Shown: piece after piece, positions 49,620 through 59,591 of the stretch | Position numbering within the stretch: the stretch's first letter is position 1 | How the letters are laid out: every line of letters starts with the position of its first letter | NCBI GenBank assembly: GCA_003220685.1 | Contig: QHTE01000049.1 | Span: forward strand, 1-64,000 | DNA: 64,000 bases | Direction of reading: 5' to 3' | From: Candidatus Rokuibacteriota bacterium | Lineage (GTDB): Bacteria > Methylomirabilota > Methylomirabilia > Rokubacteriales > CSP1-6 | The notes under the pieces: model-generated | What the model was told of the DNA's origin: nothing | What the model saw: the letters and a program-made list of their open reading frames with translations, nothing else | Database searches by the model: none | Position numbers and translations under genes: made by a program

Positions 49620-50012
49620 ATGGCCCAGGGCGAGCCCGAGGACGTCTTCAAGGTCACCGATCGACGCCGGCGCCTGGACGAGGATGAGCCGGCGCCGGCG
49701 ACCCCGCCGCGCGCCCGGGAGGACGAGCCGCCCCACGTTGGGCCGGCCCCCGCCGGGGCCGTCGGCGAGCGCAGCCTGGCAGGGCTCTTCATGATGCTGG
49801 CGAGCTCGGCGGTCGTCGCGCTCGGCGATGCGCCGGATCCTCTGACGGGACAACGTCAGGTCGACCTCGCTCAGGCGGCGGACGCCATCGACCTGCTCAT
49901 CCTGCTGCGCGAGAAGACCGAGGGCCACAGGTCACCCGAGGAGAACCAAATCCTCGAGGAGGTCCTGTACGACCTCCAGCTTCGATACGTTCACGCTACG
50001 AAGAGGTCTTGA
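49620..50012 (+). CDS. DUF1844-like protein
   Basis: LAGLFMMLASSAVVALGD...IDLLILLREKTEGHRSPEENQILEEVLYDLQLRYV. Confidence 0.8.
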   Translation: MAQGEPEDVFKVTDRRRRLDEDEPAPATPPRAREDEPPHVGPAPAGAVGERSLAGLFMMLASSAVVALGDAPDPLTGQRQVDLAQAADAIDLLILLREKTEGHRSPEENQILEEVLYDLQLRYVHATKRS

Positions 50013-50637
50013 TCGCGACGGTCCCGGATTCGATCGTGATCGACTCCACCGAATCGGGCATTCGCCATCTGAGAAGACCCTGCAGCCCCGGACTCGGCAA
50101 GAGCCACCGGAAGAATCGGGGCAGTGGCTGCCGGCCGATGGCGAAGCGCTGAACGTCGAAGCGAAGGTAACGTCGTTGGGTCCGCGTCGCTCCGACTTCG
50201 AGGTTTGCCCTCGCCGTCAGGTGCAGCCAGACCTGTCGCTCCAGCCAGGCGCTCGGAACGAGGCTCGCGATAGGCGAGGCCGACAGGACATCGCGTAGCG
50301 CTACCAGCGCTTTGAATTCGGCGATCCCATCTCCGGCGAGGCGGACGGCTCGCACGGTGATGGGCATTTTCGCGACCTCGACGAGATTCTGCGAAAGGAA
50401 GCCGTTGAGCTCGGCCTCCGACAGGACGACGGCGTGAGGGCCGCCCCGGCGGCGGCCGACCCCGCCCCGGGCGATGTCGAAGATTTTCTGCTGACCTCGA
50501 GCGGCGTCCTCGGAGGAGCCAGGGGCGGCTGTCACTTCCGGCTCATGGACGAGTCTCGAGCCCACCCAGAGTGCGACTCCTGCCAGTACGACCGCCCCGA
50601 GCGCCGCTACGACGGCCACGGCACACCCCAGTCGCAT
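49996..50637 (-). CDS. Hypothetical single-TM protein
   Basis: 213 aa, N-terminal TM (AVVAALGAVVLAGVALWVG); no family recognised. Confidence 0.6.
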   Translation of the reverse strand: MRLGCAVAVVAALGAVVLAGVALWVGSRLVHEPEVTAAPGSSEDAARGQQKIFDIARGGVGRRRGGPHAVVLSEAELNGFLSQNLVEVAKMPITVRAVRLAGDGIAEFKALVALRDVLSASPIASLVPSAWLERQVWLHLTARANLEVGATRTQRRYLRFDVQRFAIGRQPLPRFFRWLLPSPGLQGLLRWRMPDSVESITIESGTVAIKTSS

Positions 50638-50696
50638 CCGGCAACCCTATCACCGGGTCCCGTAAGAGGCTCATATTCAGAGACATCCGCCATGAT

Positions 50697-50725
50697 TTGA
50701 CAGACTAATACTCAGATGATATATA
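50697..50725 (+). promoter_or_regulatory. Housekeeping-type promoter of the heat-shock block
   Basis: TTGACA (50697-50702), 17-nt spacer, TATATA (50720-50725), upstream of hsp20. Confidence 0.7.
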
Positions 50726-50785
50726 ACTTGCGTACTCAATCAAGCCCGGCACAAGGAGACCAGCGAATCACGGGAGGGCTTGGAG

Positions 50786-51262
50786 ATGGCGATCGATCGT
50801 TGGCGTCCGTTGGTGTCGGTGGAGAGGTGGGACCCGTCCCGCACCATGTCCGATATTCAAGGAGAGGTGAACCGCCTGTTCGACAGCTTCCTCGGGAGGC
50901 CCACGATTTCCGGAGCGGGCTCGGCGGTGCGGACCTGGGCGCCGATCCTCGACATGCACGAGACCAAGGATGAGCTGGTGATGAACTTCGAGCTTCCAGG
51001 CGTCGGTGAGAAGGACGTGACCCTGTCGATCACCGGCGACCTGCTGACCTTGAAGGGCGAGCGCACCGCGAATCGCGAGTTCAAGGACGAGAACGCGTAC
51101 CACGCCGAGCGCGTGTACGGGAAGTTCGAGCGCCACGTGCAGCTGCCGATGCCGGTCCAGCCGGACAAGGTGAAGGCGACCTATCGAGACGGAGTCCTGG
51201 AAGTGAAGCTTCCGAAGGCGGAAGAGGTAAAGCCGAAGGCGATCAAGATCGACATCATGTAG
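50786..51262 (+). CDS. Small heat-shock protein (Hsp20/alpha-crystallin)
   Basis: [44 protein letters not shown]...[23 protein letters not shown]. Confidence 0.94.
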   Translation: MAIDRWRPLVSVERWDPSRTMSDIQGEVNRLFDSFLGRPTISGAGSAVRTWAPILDMHETKDELVMNFELPGVGEKDVTLSITGDLLTLKGERTANREFKDENAYHAERVYGKFERHVQLPMPVQPDKVKATYRDGVLEVKLPKAEEVKPKAIKIDIM

Positions 51263-51356
51263 TCGGTCGCGTCATCGGACGCGCGGTACGGAACGCCGCG
51301 ACGGGGCGGGGCGACCCGCTCCGTCGCCATTGAGACCAAGGAGAAGGGGGAACGAC

Positions 51357-53276
51357 ATGGCGAAGGTGATCGGCATTGACCTCGGGACGACCAACTCGGT
51401 CGTGGCGGTCGTCGAGGGCGGCAATCCCACCGTGATCGCGAATCAAGAAGGCAGCCGACTCACGCCTTCGGTCGCGGGATTCACCAAGGAAGGCGAGATT
51501 CTCGTCGGACAGGTCGCCAAACGGCAGGCGATCACGAATCCCGAGAACACCGTGTTTTCGATCAAGCGGTTCATGGGACGCCGCTACGACGAGGTGCTCC
51601 AGGAGATCAAGCTCGTCCCCTACAAAGTGGTCAAGGCCGCCAACGGCGACGTCCGGATCGAGGTGCGGGGCAAGCAGTATTCTCCGCCCGAGATCTCGGC
51701 CATGATTCTGCGAAAGCTGAAGGAGGCCGCCGAGGCGTACCTGGGTGAGAAGGTCACCCAAGCCGTCATCACCGTGCCCGCCTACTTCAATGACAGCCAG
51801 CGGCAGGCGACCAAAGACGCCGGCCGTGTGGCCGGTCTCGAGGTGCTTCGCATCATCAACGAGCCGACCGCCGCGGCGCTGGCCTACGGACTCGACAAGA
51901 AGAAGGACGAGACGATCGCGGTCTACGACCTGGGCGGCGGAACCTTCGACGTCTCGATCCTGGAGATCGGCGAGGGCGTCTTCGAGGTCAAGGCCACCAA
52001 CGGCGATACCCACCTCGGTGGCGACGACTTCGACCAGCGCGTGATGGACTGGATCGCCGGCGAGTTCAAGAAAGAGCACGGCATCGATCTGCTGAAGGAT
52101 CGGATGGCCCTCCAGCGCTTGAAGGAGGCCGCCGAGAAAGCGAAGTGCGAGCTCTCGACGACCCTGCAGACGGAGATCAACCTGCCCTTCATCACGGCCG
52201 ACGCGAGCGGGCCCAAGCATCTCGTGCTCACCTTGACCCGGGCCAAGCTCGAGGCGCTCGTGGCCGATCTCGTCGAGCGGACCCTCGGTCCATGCCGCCA
52301 AGCGATGCAAGACGCCGGGTTGAGCCCGAAGGACATCAACGAGGTCATCCTGGTCGGCGGCCAGACGCGCATGCCGAAGGTTCAGGAGGTCGTCAAGCAG
52401 CTCTTCGGTCGCGAGCCCCACAAGGGTGTCAACCCGGACGAGGTCGTGGCGGTCGGCGCGGCGGTGCAGGGCGCGGTGCTCACCGGTGAGGTGAAGGACC
52501 TCCTGCTGCTCGACGTCACCCCGCTCTCGCTCGGGATCGAGACACTCGGCGGCGTGATGACCCCGCTCATCACGCGCAACACGACGATCCCGACGAAGAA
52601 GAGCGAGGTCTTCACGACGGCGGCCGACAATCAGACTTCCGTCGAGGTCCACGTGCTGCAGGGCGAGCGCCCCATGGCGCGCGACAACAGGACGCTCGGC
52701 AAATTCCACCTGGTCGGTATCCCCCCGGCGCCGCGCCAGGTTCCCCAGATCGAGGTGACGTTCGACATCGACGCGAACGGCATCTTGAACGTCGCCGCGC
52801 AGGACAAGGCGACCGGCAAGCAGCAGAACATCACCATCACGGCGTCGTCCGGCCTGACCAAGGACGAGATCGAGCGGATGGTGAAGGAGGCCGAGGCGAA
52901 CTCCGCCGAGGACACGAAGCGTAAGCAGGAGATCGAGGTCCGCAACCAGACGGACTCGCTCGTCTACTCGACCGAGCGCACGCTCGGCGAGCACGGCGCC
53001 AAGCTGGCGGAAAGCGACCGCAAAGCGATCGACGATGCGCTCGCCGAGGCGCGCGAAGCGCTGAAGGGCGAGGACATCGAGCGGATGAAGCGCGCCCAGG
53101 AGAGCCTGAGCCGCGCATCGCACAAGCTCGCGGAGATCATGTACCGCGAAGCGCAGACCCAGGGCCAACCCGCCGGCTCTGGCGCGCCTGGTGGGCAGAG
53201 CCAGGGCGCGTCGGGTCCGAAGGAAGGCGAAGTGGTCGACGCTGATTTCGAGGATCTGGGCGACAAGAAGAAGTAA
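51357..53276 (+). CDS. dnaK: Chaperone DnaK
   Basis: [35 protein letters not shown]; ends [17 protein letters not shown]. Confidence 0.97.
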   Translation: MAKVIGIDLGTTNSVVAVVEGGNPTVIANQEGSRLTPSVAGFTKEGEILVGQVAKRQAITNPENTVFSIKRFMGRRYDEVLQEIKLVPYKVVKAANGDVRIEVRGKQYSPPEISAMILRKLKEAAEAYLGEKVTQAVITVPAYFNDSQRQATKDAGRVAGLEVLRIINEPTAAALAYGLDKKKDETIAVYDLGGGTFDVSILEIGEGVFEVKATNGDTHLGGDDFDQRVMDWIAGEFKKEHGIDLLKDRMALQRLKEAAEKAKCELSTTLQTEINLPFITADASGPKHLVLTLTRAKLEALVADLVERTLGPCRQAMQDAGLSPKDINEVILVGGQTRMPKVQEVVKQLFGREPHKGVNPDEVVAVGAAVQGAVLTGEVKDLLLLDVTPLSLGIETLGGVMTPLITRNTTIPTKKSEVFTTAADNQTSVEVHVLQGERPMARDNRTLGKFHLVGIPPAPRQVPQIEVTFDIDANGILNVAAQDKATGKQQNITITASSGLTKDEIERMVKEAEANSAEDTKRKQEIEVRNQTDSLVYSTERTLGEHGAKLAESDRKAIDDALAEAREALKGEDIERMKRAQESLSRASHKLAEIMYREAQTQGQPAGSGAPGGQSQGASGPKEGEVVDADFEDLGDKKK

Positions 53277-53282
53277 CGGTTC

Positions 53283-54170
53283 ATGCGTCGCGACTACTAC
53301 GCGGTTCTCGGCATCGCGGCGACGGCTCCGCCGCGCGAGGTGCGCCGAGCGTATCAGCGCCTCGCGCGGCAGTACTCGCCCGACGTCAATTTCTGGGACG
53401 AGCGAGCGCGCGAGCTCTTCGAAGAGATCGCCGAGGCGTTCCGAGTGCTCGGCGATCCCGCCGCGCGCCAGATGTACGACCAGTACGGGCATGCGGCCGG
53501 GGCCGACGAGGCGCTGGCCGAGGGGCGGCGCGGCGACGACGTCCACGCCGTCGTGGATCTGTCTTTCGCCGAGGTCGTCCGGGGCGCGAGCGTCCGGCTC
53601 GATGTCCAGCGGTTCTCCGCCTGCACGACGTGCGGGGCGAGCGGCGCTGGCCGCGAGGGCCGATGCTTGGCGTGCCAAGGCCGCGGCGTCCGGCGAGTCG
53701 TCGAGCTGGTCAGCGTCGCGGTTCCCGCCGGGGTCGATTCCGGCGCGCAGATCCGGGTGGCCGGCGAGGGCAACGCCGGGCCATTCGGCGGACCGCGCGG
53801 CGACCTGATCGTCAGCACGCGAGTCGGGGAACACCCGTTCTTTCGTCGGAAGGGCGACAGCGTGCACTGCGATGTCCCGATCAGCGTGTGGGAGGCGCTG
53901 CTCGGCGCGCGCATCCGGGTCCCGACTCCTTCCGGCGAAGCGGTGCTGGTCGTGCCGCCCGGGACTACCGGGGGTCAGGTGTTCCGCCTGCGCGGTCAGG
54001 GGCTGCCGAAGCTGACGGGCGAGTCGACCGGCGATCTCCACGTGACGGCTCGCGTCGAGGTTCCGACCGGGCTCGACGCGCGGACGCACGAGCTCGTTCG
54101 CGAGCTCGCGCGGTTGATGCCCGTCGAGACGCGGACCGCGCTGGAACGCTATCGGGGAGGTGCCGAGTGA
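53283..54170 (+). CDS. dnaJ: DnaJ-family co-chaperone with non-canonical J domain (SPD) and reduced zinc finger
   Basis: MRRDYYAVLGIAATAPPREVRRAYQRLARQYSPDVNFWDERARELFEEIAEAFRVLGDP; CTTCGASG...CLACQGRG; DnaJ C-terminal domain. Confidence 0.88.
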   Translation: MRRDYYAVLGIAATAPPREVRRAYQRLARQYSPDVNFWDERARELFEEIAEAFRVLGDPAARQMYDQYGHAAGADEALAEGRRGDDVHAVVDLSFAEVVRGASVRLDVQRFSACTTCGASGAGREGRCLACQGRGVRRVVELVSVAVPAGVDSGAQIRVAGEGNAGPFGGPRGDLIVSTRVGEHPFFRRKGDSVHCDVPISVWEALLGARIRVPTPSGEAVLVVPPGTTGGQVFRLRGQGLPKLTGESTGDLHVTARVEVPTGLDARTHELVRELARLMPVETRTALERYRGGAE

Positions 54171-54556
54171 CCGATCGCGGCAAGCCGCTCTACATGATCG
54201 GGGTGGTCGCCGATATGCTGAACGTCCACCCGCAGACGCTTCGCTTCTACGAGAAGAAGGGACTCGTGCGGCCGAGTCGAACCGTCGGGCGCACGCGCAT
54301 GTACTCGACCGAGGACGTGGACGAGCTGGCCCGGCTGCTCCGACTCACGCGCGACCTCGGTGTGAATCTCGCCGGCATCGAGGTCATCTTAAAGATGAGA
54401 CGCCGGATGATCGAGATGCAGAAACAGATCGAGGATCTCGTCGCCTATCTCCGCGAGGAGGGAAGCGAGACGGCGGGCCAGAGCCGGCCCCAGGAGCCCA
54501 GAGAAGCGCTCGTCCGGGCCGCATCCGGTCAGCTCAAGCCTGTCGATCTGTTCTAG
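54167..54556 (+). CDS. hspR: HspR-like MerR-family heat-shock regulator
   Basis: KPLYMIGVVADMLNVHPQTLRFYEKKGLVRPSRTVGRTRMYSTEDVDELARLLRLTRDLGVNLAGIEVIL; GTG start overlaps the dnaJ stop. Confidence 0.9.
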   Translation: MTDRGKPLYMIGVVADMLNVHPQTLRFYEKKGLVRPSRTVGRTRMYSTEDVDELARLLRLTRDLGVNLAGIEVILKMRRRMIEMQKQIEDLVAYLREEGSETAGQSRPQEPREALVRAASGQLKPVDLF

Positions 54557-54581
54557 GTTCGATAGGTTCGAAAGGAGAAAC

Positions 54582-56978
54582 ATGGCTGGCGAGCGGGACG
54601 ACAAAGAGCTCAACATCCCCGACGTCCTGGGGATTCTGCCTCTACGCGGCACGGTGGTTCTTCCGCAAGCGGTGACGCCGCTGGCGGTCGGTAGGTCCGG
54701 CTCGGTGCGGCTCGTCCAGGAAGCCCTTCAGGGCAGCCGGATCGTCGGCGCGGTCATGCAGCGCGATCCGGCCGCGGAGGATCCACGGGTGTCGGAGCTT
54801 CACTCGATCGGCACCGTGATCCTCATCCACAAGGCGCTGAAGCAGCCCGACGGCACCCTGCGTCTGATCGTGCAGGGAGTCGGCCGCTTTCGCATCGGCG
54901 ACGTTGTGCAGGAGGCGCCGTTCCTCCGCGCGCGGATCCAGCGGCTCGGGGACGAGACGCCGGCGACCGCGACCCTCGAGGTCGAAGCGCTCTCGCGCAC
55001 GGCCACCGGGCTCTTCCAGAAGGTCGTCGCGCTCTCGCCGACTCTTCCCGACGAGCTCGCCAACGTTCTCGGCGCCGGGGAGAGCCCGGGCGCGGTCGCG
55101 GACCTGATCGCCGGATCGCTGCCGACGCTTCCGACGACCCTGCGCCAGGAGCTCCTGGAGACGATCAGCGTCGCCGAGCGTCTGCGGCGGCTCGTGGTGG
55201 CCCTGACGAAAGAGGTCGAGGTCCTGGAGCTGGGCTCGAAGATCCAGTCAGAGGCCCAGTCGGAGATGTCGAAGACGCAGCGCGAGTACTACCTCCGCGA
55301 GCAGATGAAGGCGATCCAGAAAGAGCTCGGAGACGCCGACGACCGCACGCAGGAGATCGATCCTCTGCGGGAGAAGATCGAGGCGGCTGGCATGACCGAG
55401 GAGGCGAAGAAGGAAGCGCTCCGCGAGCTCGACCGATTGGCGAAGATGCCGCCGGCGGCGGCGGAGTACACGGTCGCGCGGACCTATATCGACTGGCTCG
55501 TGTCCATGCCGTGGCAGCAGCAGACCGCCGACAACGTCGACATCGCGCCGGCGCGGACCATCCTCGACGAGGACCACGAGGGGCTCGAGAAGATCAAGGA
55601 GCGGATCCTCGAGTACCTCGCCGTGAAGAAGATCCGGCCGTCGGGCAAGGACCCGATCCTGTGCTTCGTGGGCCCACCCGGCGTCGGCAAGACGTCGCTG
55701 GGCCGGTCGATCGCGCGCGCGCTCGGCCGGAAGTTCCACCGGATCTCGCTCGGCGGCATGCGGGACGAGGCCGAGATCCGCGGCCATCGGCGAACCTACA
55801 TCGGTGCCTTGCCCGGCCAGATCATCCAGGGGCTGCGGCGCGCCGGCACGAAGAATCCGGTGTTCATGCTCGACGAGATCGACAAGCTCGGGATGGACTT
55901 CCGCGGCGACCCCGCGTCGGCCCTCCTGGAGGTACTCGACCCGGAGCAGAACGTCGCGTTCCGCGATCACTACCTCGACGTGGCGTTCGACCTGTCGCGC
56001 GTGCTGTTCGTCACGACGGCGAACGTCATCGACACCGTGCCTCCGGCGTTGCGCGACCGGATGGAGATCATCACGCTCGCCGGCTACACGGAAGAGGAGA
56101 AGATCGCCATCGCGCAGCGCCACCTCGTGCCGAAGGAGGCGCGGGAGCACGGGCTCGACCCGGAACAGGACATCGTGTTCACGCCCGAGGCGCTTCGCCT
56201 GCTGGCCCGCGGCTACACCCGCGAGGCCGGGGTGCGGAATCTCGAGCGGGAGATCGCCAGCGTCTGCCGGAAGGTGGCGCGGCGGCGGGCCGAAGGACAC
56301 ACGGAGGCAGCGCGGATCACGCCCGATGTGGTCACGACGTTCCTCGGTGTGCCGCGCTTCGAGCTCGAGGAGGTCGAGGAGCGTACGCGGGTCCCGGGCG
56401 TCGCGATCGGTCTGGCCTGGACGCCGGTCGGCGGCGACGTCCTGGTCATCGAGGCGACACGGATGCAGGGAAAGCGCACGTTGACCTTGACCGGTCAGCT
56501 CGGTGACGTCATGAAGGAGTCGGTGCAAGCGGCCCTCTCGTGGGTCCGCTCCCATGCCGACGAGCTCGGCATCGCGGCGGAATTCTGGGAGACCTCGGAC
56601 ATCCACGTGCACGTTCCGGCCGGAGCGATCCCGAAGGATGGCCCCTCCGCGGGTGTGACGATGACGACCGCGCTGGTGTCGTTGCTGACGGGCCGCCGCG
56701 TCCGGTCGGCTCTGGCGATGACGGGCGAGGTCAGCCTCGCCGGGCGGGTACTGCCGGTCGGCGGGATCAAAGAAAAGGTGCTCGCCGCGCATCGCGCCGG
56801 CATTCGCACACTGCTCCTTCCCGCCCGGAACGAGAAGAACCTGATGGAGGACGTGCCGGCCCGGGTCCGCGATGAGATGACCATCCACCTGGTCGATTCG
56901 GTGCGCGATGTCCTGAAGCACGCGCTCGAGGTGACACCCACGTGGCCCGAGGTGGAGCGGATGGCGTTGTCCTCCTGA
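54582..56978 (+). CDS. lon: ATP-dependent protease Lon
   Basis: CFVGPPGVGKTSLGRSIARALGRKFHRISLGGMRDEAEIRGHRRTYIGALPG; catalytic KDGPSAGVTM. Confidence 0.97.
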   Translation: MAGERDDKELNIPDVLGILPLRGTVVLPQAVTPLAVGRSGSVRLVQEALQGSRIVGAVMQRDPAAEDPRVSELHSIGTVILIHKALKQPDGTLRLIVQGVGRFRIGDVVQEAPFLRARIQRLGDETPATATLEVEALSRTATGLFQKVVALSPTLPDELANVLGAGESPGAVADLIAGSLPTLPTTLRQELLETISVAERLRRLVVALTKEVEVLELGSKIQSEAQSEMSKTQREYYLREQMKAIQKELGDADDRTQEIDPLREKIEAAGMTEEAKKEALRELDRLAKMPPAAAEYTVARTYIDWLVSMPWQQQTADNVDIAPARTILDEDHEGLEKIKERILEYLAVKKIRPSGKDPILCFVGPPGVGKTSLGRSIARALGRKFHRISLGGMRDEAEIRGHRRTYIGALPGQIIQGLRRAGTKNPVFMLDEIDKLGMDFRGDPASALLEVLDPEQNVAFRDHYLDVAFDLSRVLFVTTANVIDTVPPALRDRMEIITLAGYTEEEKIAIAQRHLVPKEAREHGLDPEQDIVFTPEALRLLARGYTREAGVRNLEREIASVCRKVARRRAEGHTEAARITPDVVTTFLGVPRFELEEVEERTRVPGVAIGLAWTPVGGDVLVIEATRMQGKRTLTLTGQLGDVMKESVQAALSWVRSHADELGIAAEFWETSDIHVHVPAGAIPKDGPSAGVTMTTALVSLLTGRRVRSALAMTGEVSLAGRVLPVGGIKEKVLAAHRAGIRTLLLPARNEKNLMEDVPARVRDEMTIHLVDSVRDVLKHALEVTPTWPEVERMALSS

Positions 56979-57055
56979 TTGCGGCCGTTTTGCGGGATTC
57001 CCGGACGCGCCGTTCTATCTTGAAGGGCCAGCGCCGCGTCGGCTAACATATCCGT

Positions 57056-57733
57056 ATGTCCCGCCTCCGGTACTTCCTGGGCGTGGTTATTTCGGTCCTT
57101 CTCTCGTCGACCTCGGTCGGGGCGCAAGTGTACAGGCTCTCCGAGGGCGACGGGACGGTCCACTTCACGAATGCGCCGACCGATCCCCGCTACAAGAGCC
57201 TCTCAGGGTACTCCTCCGGCACGTCCGCGGGCTTTCTGCGTCTGCCGCCGGCGGACACGGCGAGCTACGCCGCCGAGATCAAGGCGGCCGCCGAGCGCTA
57301 CGGCGTTCCCGAGCGCCTGGTCCAGGCCGTCATCCGCGTCGAGTCGGCATTCAATCCGAAGGCGGTGTCCGTGAAGGGCGCGCAGGGGCTGATGCAGCTC
57401 ATGCCGGAAACAGCGTCGATGCTCGGTGTCCGCAACAGCTTCGACCCGAAGCAGAACATCGACGGCGGCGTCCGGCATCTTCGCGGGCTGATCGACCGGT
57501 TCGGGAACGATCTACCCCTGGCGCTGGCGGCCTACAACGCGGGCGAGAAAGCAGTGGTCGCGAACCGAGGGATCCCGCCATTCCCGGAGACCCGCGACTA
57601 CGTGACGCGCGTGCTCTACCACTACGACGGCACCACGAACGGCGCCGCCGTCACCCCCGCGACCGTGTACCGGACCGTCGGCGACGATGGGTCGATCGTC
57701 TACACCAACATCCCGCCGCGCGGCCGTCGCTAG
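57056..57733 (+). CDS. Secreted lytic transglycosylase (SLT) with DUF4124-like N-terminus
   Basis: VYRLSEGDGTVHFTNAPTDPRY; VQAVIRVESAFNPKAVSVKGAQGLMQLMPETASMLGV. Confidence 0.92.
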   Translation: MSRLRYFLGVVISVLLSSTSVGAQVYRLSEGDGTVHFTNAPTDPRYKSLSGYSSGTSAGFLRLPPADTASYAAEIKAAAERYGVPERLVQAVIRVESAFNPKAVSVKGAQGLMQLMPETASMLGVRNSFDPKQNIDGGVRHLRGLIDRFGNDLPLALAAYNAGEKAVVANRGIPPFPETRDYVTRVLYHYDGTTNGAAVTPATVYRTVGDDGSIVYTNIPPRGRR

Positions 57734-57769
57734 TCGCGCCCGCTCGGGCGTCGCCCGGGGCCGCCGGCC

Positions 57770-58537
57770 CTACCGCCTCCGGCGCGGCACGTTCTTCTCG
57801 AGCCAGCTGCCGACCGCGGAGCCCATCCCCGCGAGCAGGCGTCGATTCAGGACCAATCCCCAGTGCGAGGCGCCCACGACTTCGAGGTGATCGGTGCCGA
57901 AGGGAAGGTCGTCATACCGCCGCCGGGGCCACTGCGTGTCGGCCGTCCCGGTGACGATGAGAATGGGGCACGGAGCGTCGGCGATGACGATGCCGGCCTT
58001 ACGCTCGTCGCGAGCGAAGCGGGACTCCCGGCCGAGCGACTCGAGCGCGATCAGGCGCTCGTCACGATCGAGATCCGGCATCGCCGGCTGACGGCCGGGA
58101 TCGCGATCGACGATCCCATATTCCTCCGGCCCGAAGACGCCCACGCGGAGGGGGACCGAGGTCTCGCACGTCCGCGTCGGCGCGCTCGGTGCCAGGCCCA
58201 CGCACGCCGGCGCCTGGCAGGCCGGGGCCGCCATCATCGCGACGAGCCCGCCCATGCTCCAGCCGATGAGGATCGGCGGCTGCCGCAAGGTACGGGCGAG
58301 CGTGCCGATGTCATCGGCGTAGTCGGCCATGCGCGTCGTGCCGAGCTCGGCGACCGCGCTGGCCCCGTGCCCGCGGAGGTCGATCGCGTGCGAGGACCAC
58401 CCGCGACGGGCGAGCTCGTCTTGCCAGAAGGTCCACACGCCTCCTGAATTCGCCGCCCCGTGCACGAGGATCACCGGCGGGCGCGCGTCGCCCTCCACCA
58501 CGGAGCTGTGCGCCCGCAGGATGACCATCCCGGACAT
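57770..58537 (-). CDS. Alpha/beta-fold hydrolase
   Basis: ILVHGAANSGGVWTFWQDELARRGWSSHAIDLRGHG; nucleophile elbow GWSMGG. Confidence 0.9.
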   Translation of the reverse strand: MSGMVILRAHSSVVEGDARPPVILVHGAANSGGVWTFWQDELARRGWSSHAIDLRGHGASAVAELGTTRMADYADDIGTLARTLRQPPILIGWSMGGLVAMMAAPACQAPACVGLAPSAPTRTCETSVPLRVGVFGPEEYGIVDRDPGRQPAMPDLDRDERLIALESLGRESRFARDERKAGIVIADAPCPILIVTGTADTQWPRRRYDDLPFGTDHLEVVGASHWGLVLNRRLLAGMGSAVGSWLEKNVPRRRR

Positions 58538-58602
58538 TTTAAGACCGACCGTCGATTGTCAGGCATGCTGGAATCGAGGCCCCGATCGGATCGGAGAAGG
58601 CG

Positions 58603-59295
58603 GTGACCCTCGGCAACAGCGCTGGTGCGTTGGTCGTGAGCGTCCTGCTCCTGCTCGGTCAGGCGAGCGACAAGACGCCGACGAGCCCTCGCCCGACGGA
58701 TGAGCCCACGACGCCCGTTGAGCCTCCAGGGCCCTCCGGGTCGGCTCCTCCAGCGAAGCCGTCGGTCTCGCACGAGAGCGGTACGCCGCCCGGCCGGACG
58801 GCGACCGGAAGGCTCGCGCAGAGGGAGAGCGTACCCCAGCAGGCGAGCCAGCCGCCAAAGGCGAGCGCCCCGCCGGCGGAGAGCGAGCCGCGACCGGAGA
58901 CCGCGCCGGCCGCGGAGACCGCGCCGCGACGCGAGACCACGACGCGACCGGAGACCGCCCCGCCGATCGAGGCGCCACCACCGACTGCGCCCCCGGCGGC
59001 TCCACTCGATCTGGGCTCCCTCGAGAAACGCTTGCGCGAGACGGAGGCGATCGGGGCCTTCACGAAGCTCTCGCTCAAGAATCAGGTCGACGACTTGTTG
59101 GCGGACTTTCGCGAATACCACAAATCGCACGATCGATCGATGTTGACCAGGCTGCGGCAGGCCTACGATCTCCTGCTGATGAAGGTGCTGTCACTTCTAC
59201 AAGATAACGATCCGGCGCTCGCCCGCGACATCGCGTCGTCGCGCGAAGCCCTGTGGAGAATCCTGACCGATCCCGACAAGTTCAAGAATCTCTGA
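58603..59295 (+). CDS. Exported protein: Pro/Glu/Thr-rich linker plus conserved helical C-terminal domain
   Basis: Signal-like N-terminus; low-complexity linker; LEKRLRETEAIGAFTKLSLKNQVDDLLADFREYHKS...LLMKVLSLLQDNDPALARDIASSREALWRILTDPDKF. Confidence 0.75.
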   Translation: MTLGNSAGALVVSVLLLLGQASDKTPTSPRPTDEPTTPVEPPGPSGSAPPAKPSVSHESGTPPGRTATGRLAQRESVPQQASQPPKASAPPAESEPRPETAPAAETAPRRETTTRPETAPPIEAPPPTAPPAAPLDLGSLEKRLRETEAIGAFTKLSLKNQVDDLLADFREYHKSHDRSMLTRLRQAYDLLLMKVLSLLQDNDPALARDIASSREALWRILTDPDKFKNL

Positions 59296-59327
59296 ATCGT
59301 GCGTCCGAGCGAGGTGGAGGAAGAGCG

Positions 59328-59582
59328 ATGAGCAGACGAGCCATGGCCGGCGCCTTGATCGCATCGACCGCGATGCTCTCCGCGGCGCCCGTGCGGGCGG
59401 CCGATGATCCGGCGGTACTGAAAGATTTGACGGCCGTGATCGCGCTGCAAGGACAGCCGTGCGGGCAGGTCCTCACCGCCACCAAGCAGGGCGACAACGA
59501 CTACGTCGTCGCCTGCAAGGACGGAAGCCGTTATCGAGTGTTCGTGAACGCCGAAGGCCGGGTTGTCGTGCAAAAGCAGTGA
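59328..59582 (+). CDS. Small exported hypothetical protein
   Basis: MSRRAMAGALIASTAMLSAAPVRAADD... signal peptide; mature part VACKDGSRYRVFVNAEGRVVVQKQ. Confidence 0.7.
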   Translation: MSRRAMAGALIASTAMLSAAPVRAADDPAVLKDLTAVIALQGQPCGQVLTATKQGDNDYVVACKDGSRYRVFVNAEGRVVVQKQ

Positions 59583-59591
59583 GCGGCCGGC

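Noticed and set aside
51255-54089. 944-aa minus-strand ORF opposite dnaK and dnaJ
   Set aside because: Antisense ORF of dnaK, a known artefact of its codon bias; no domain recognisable.
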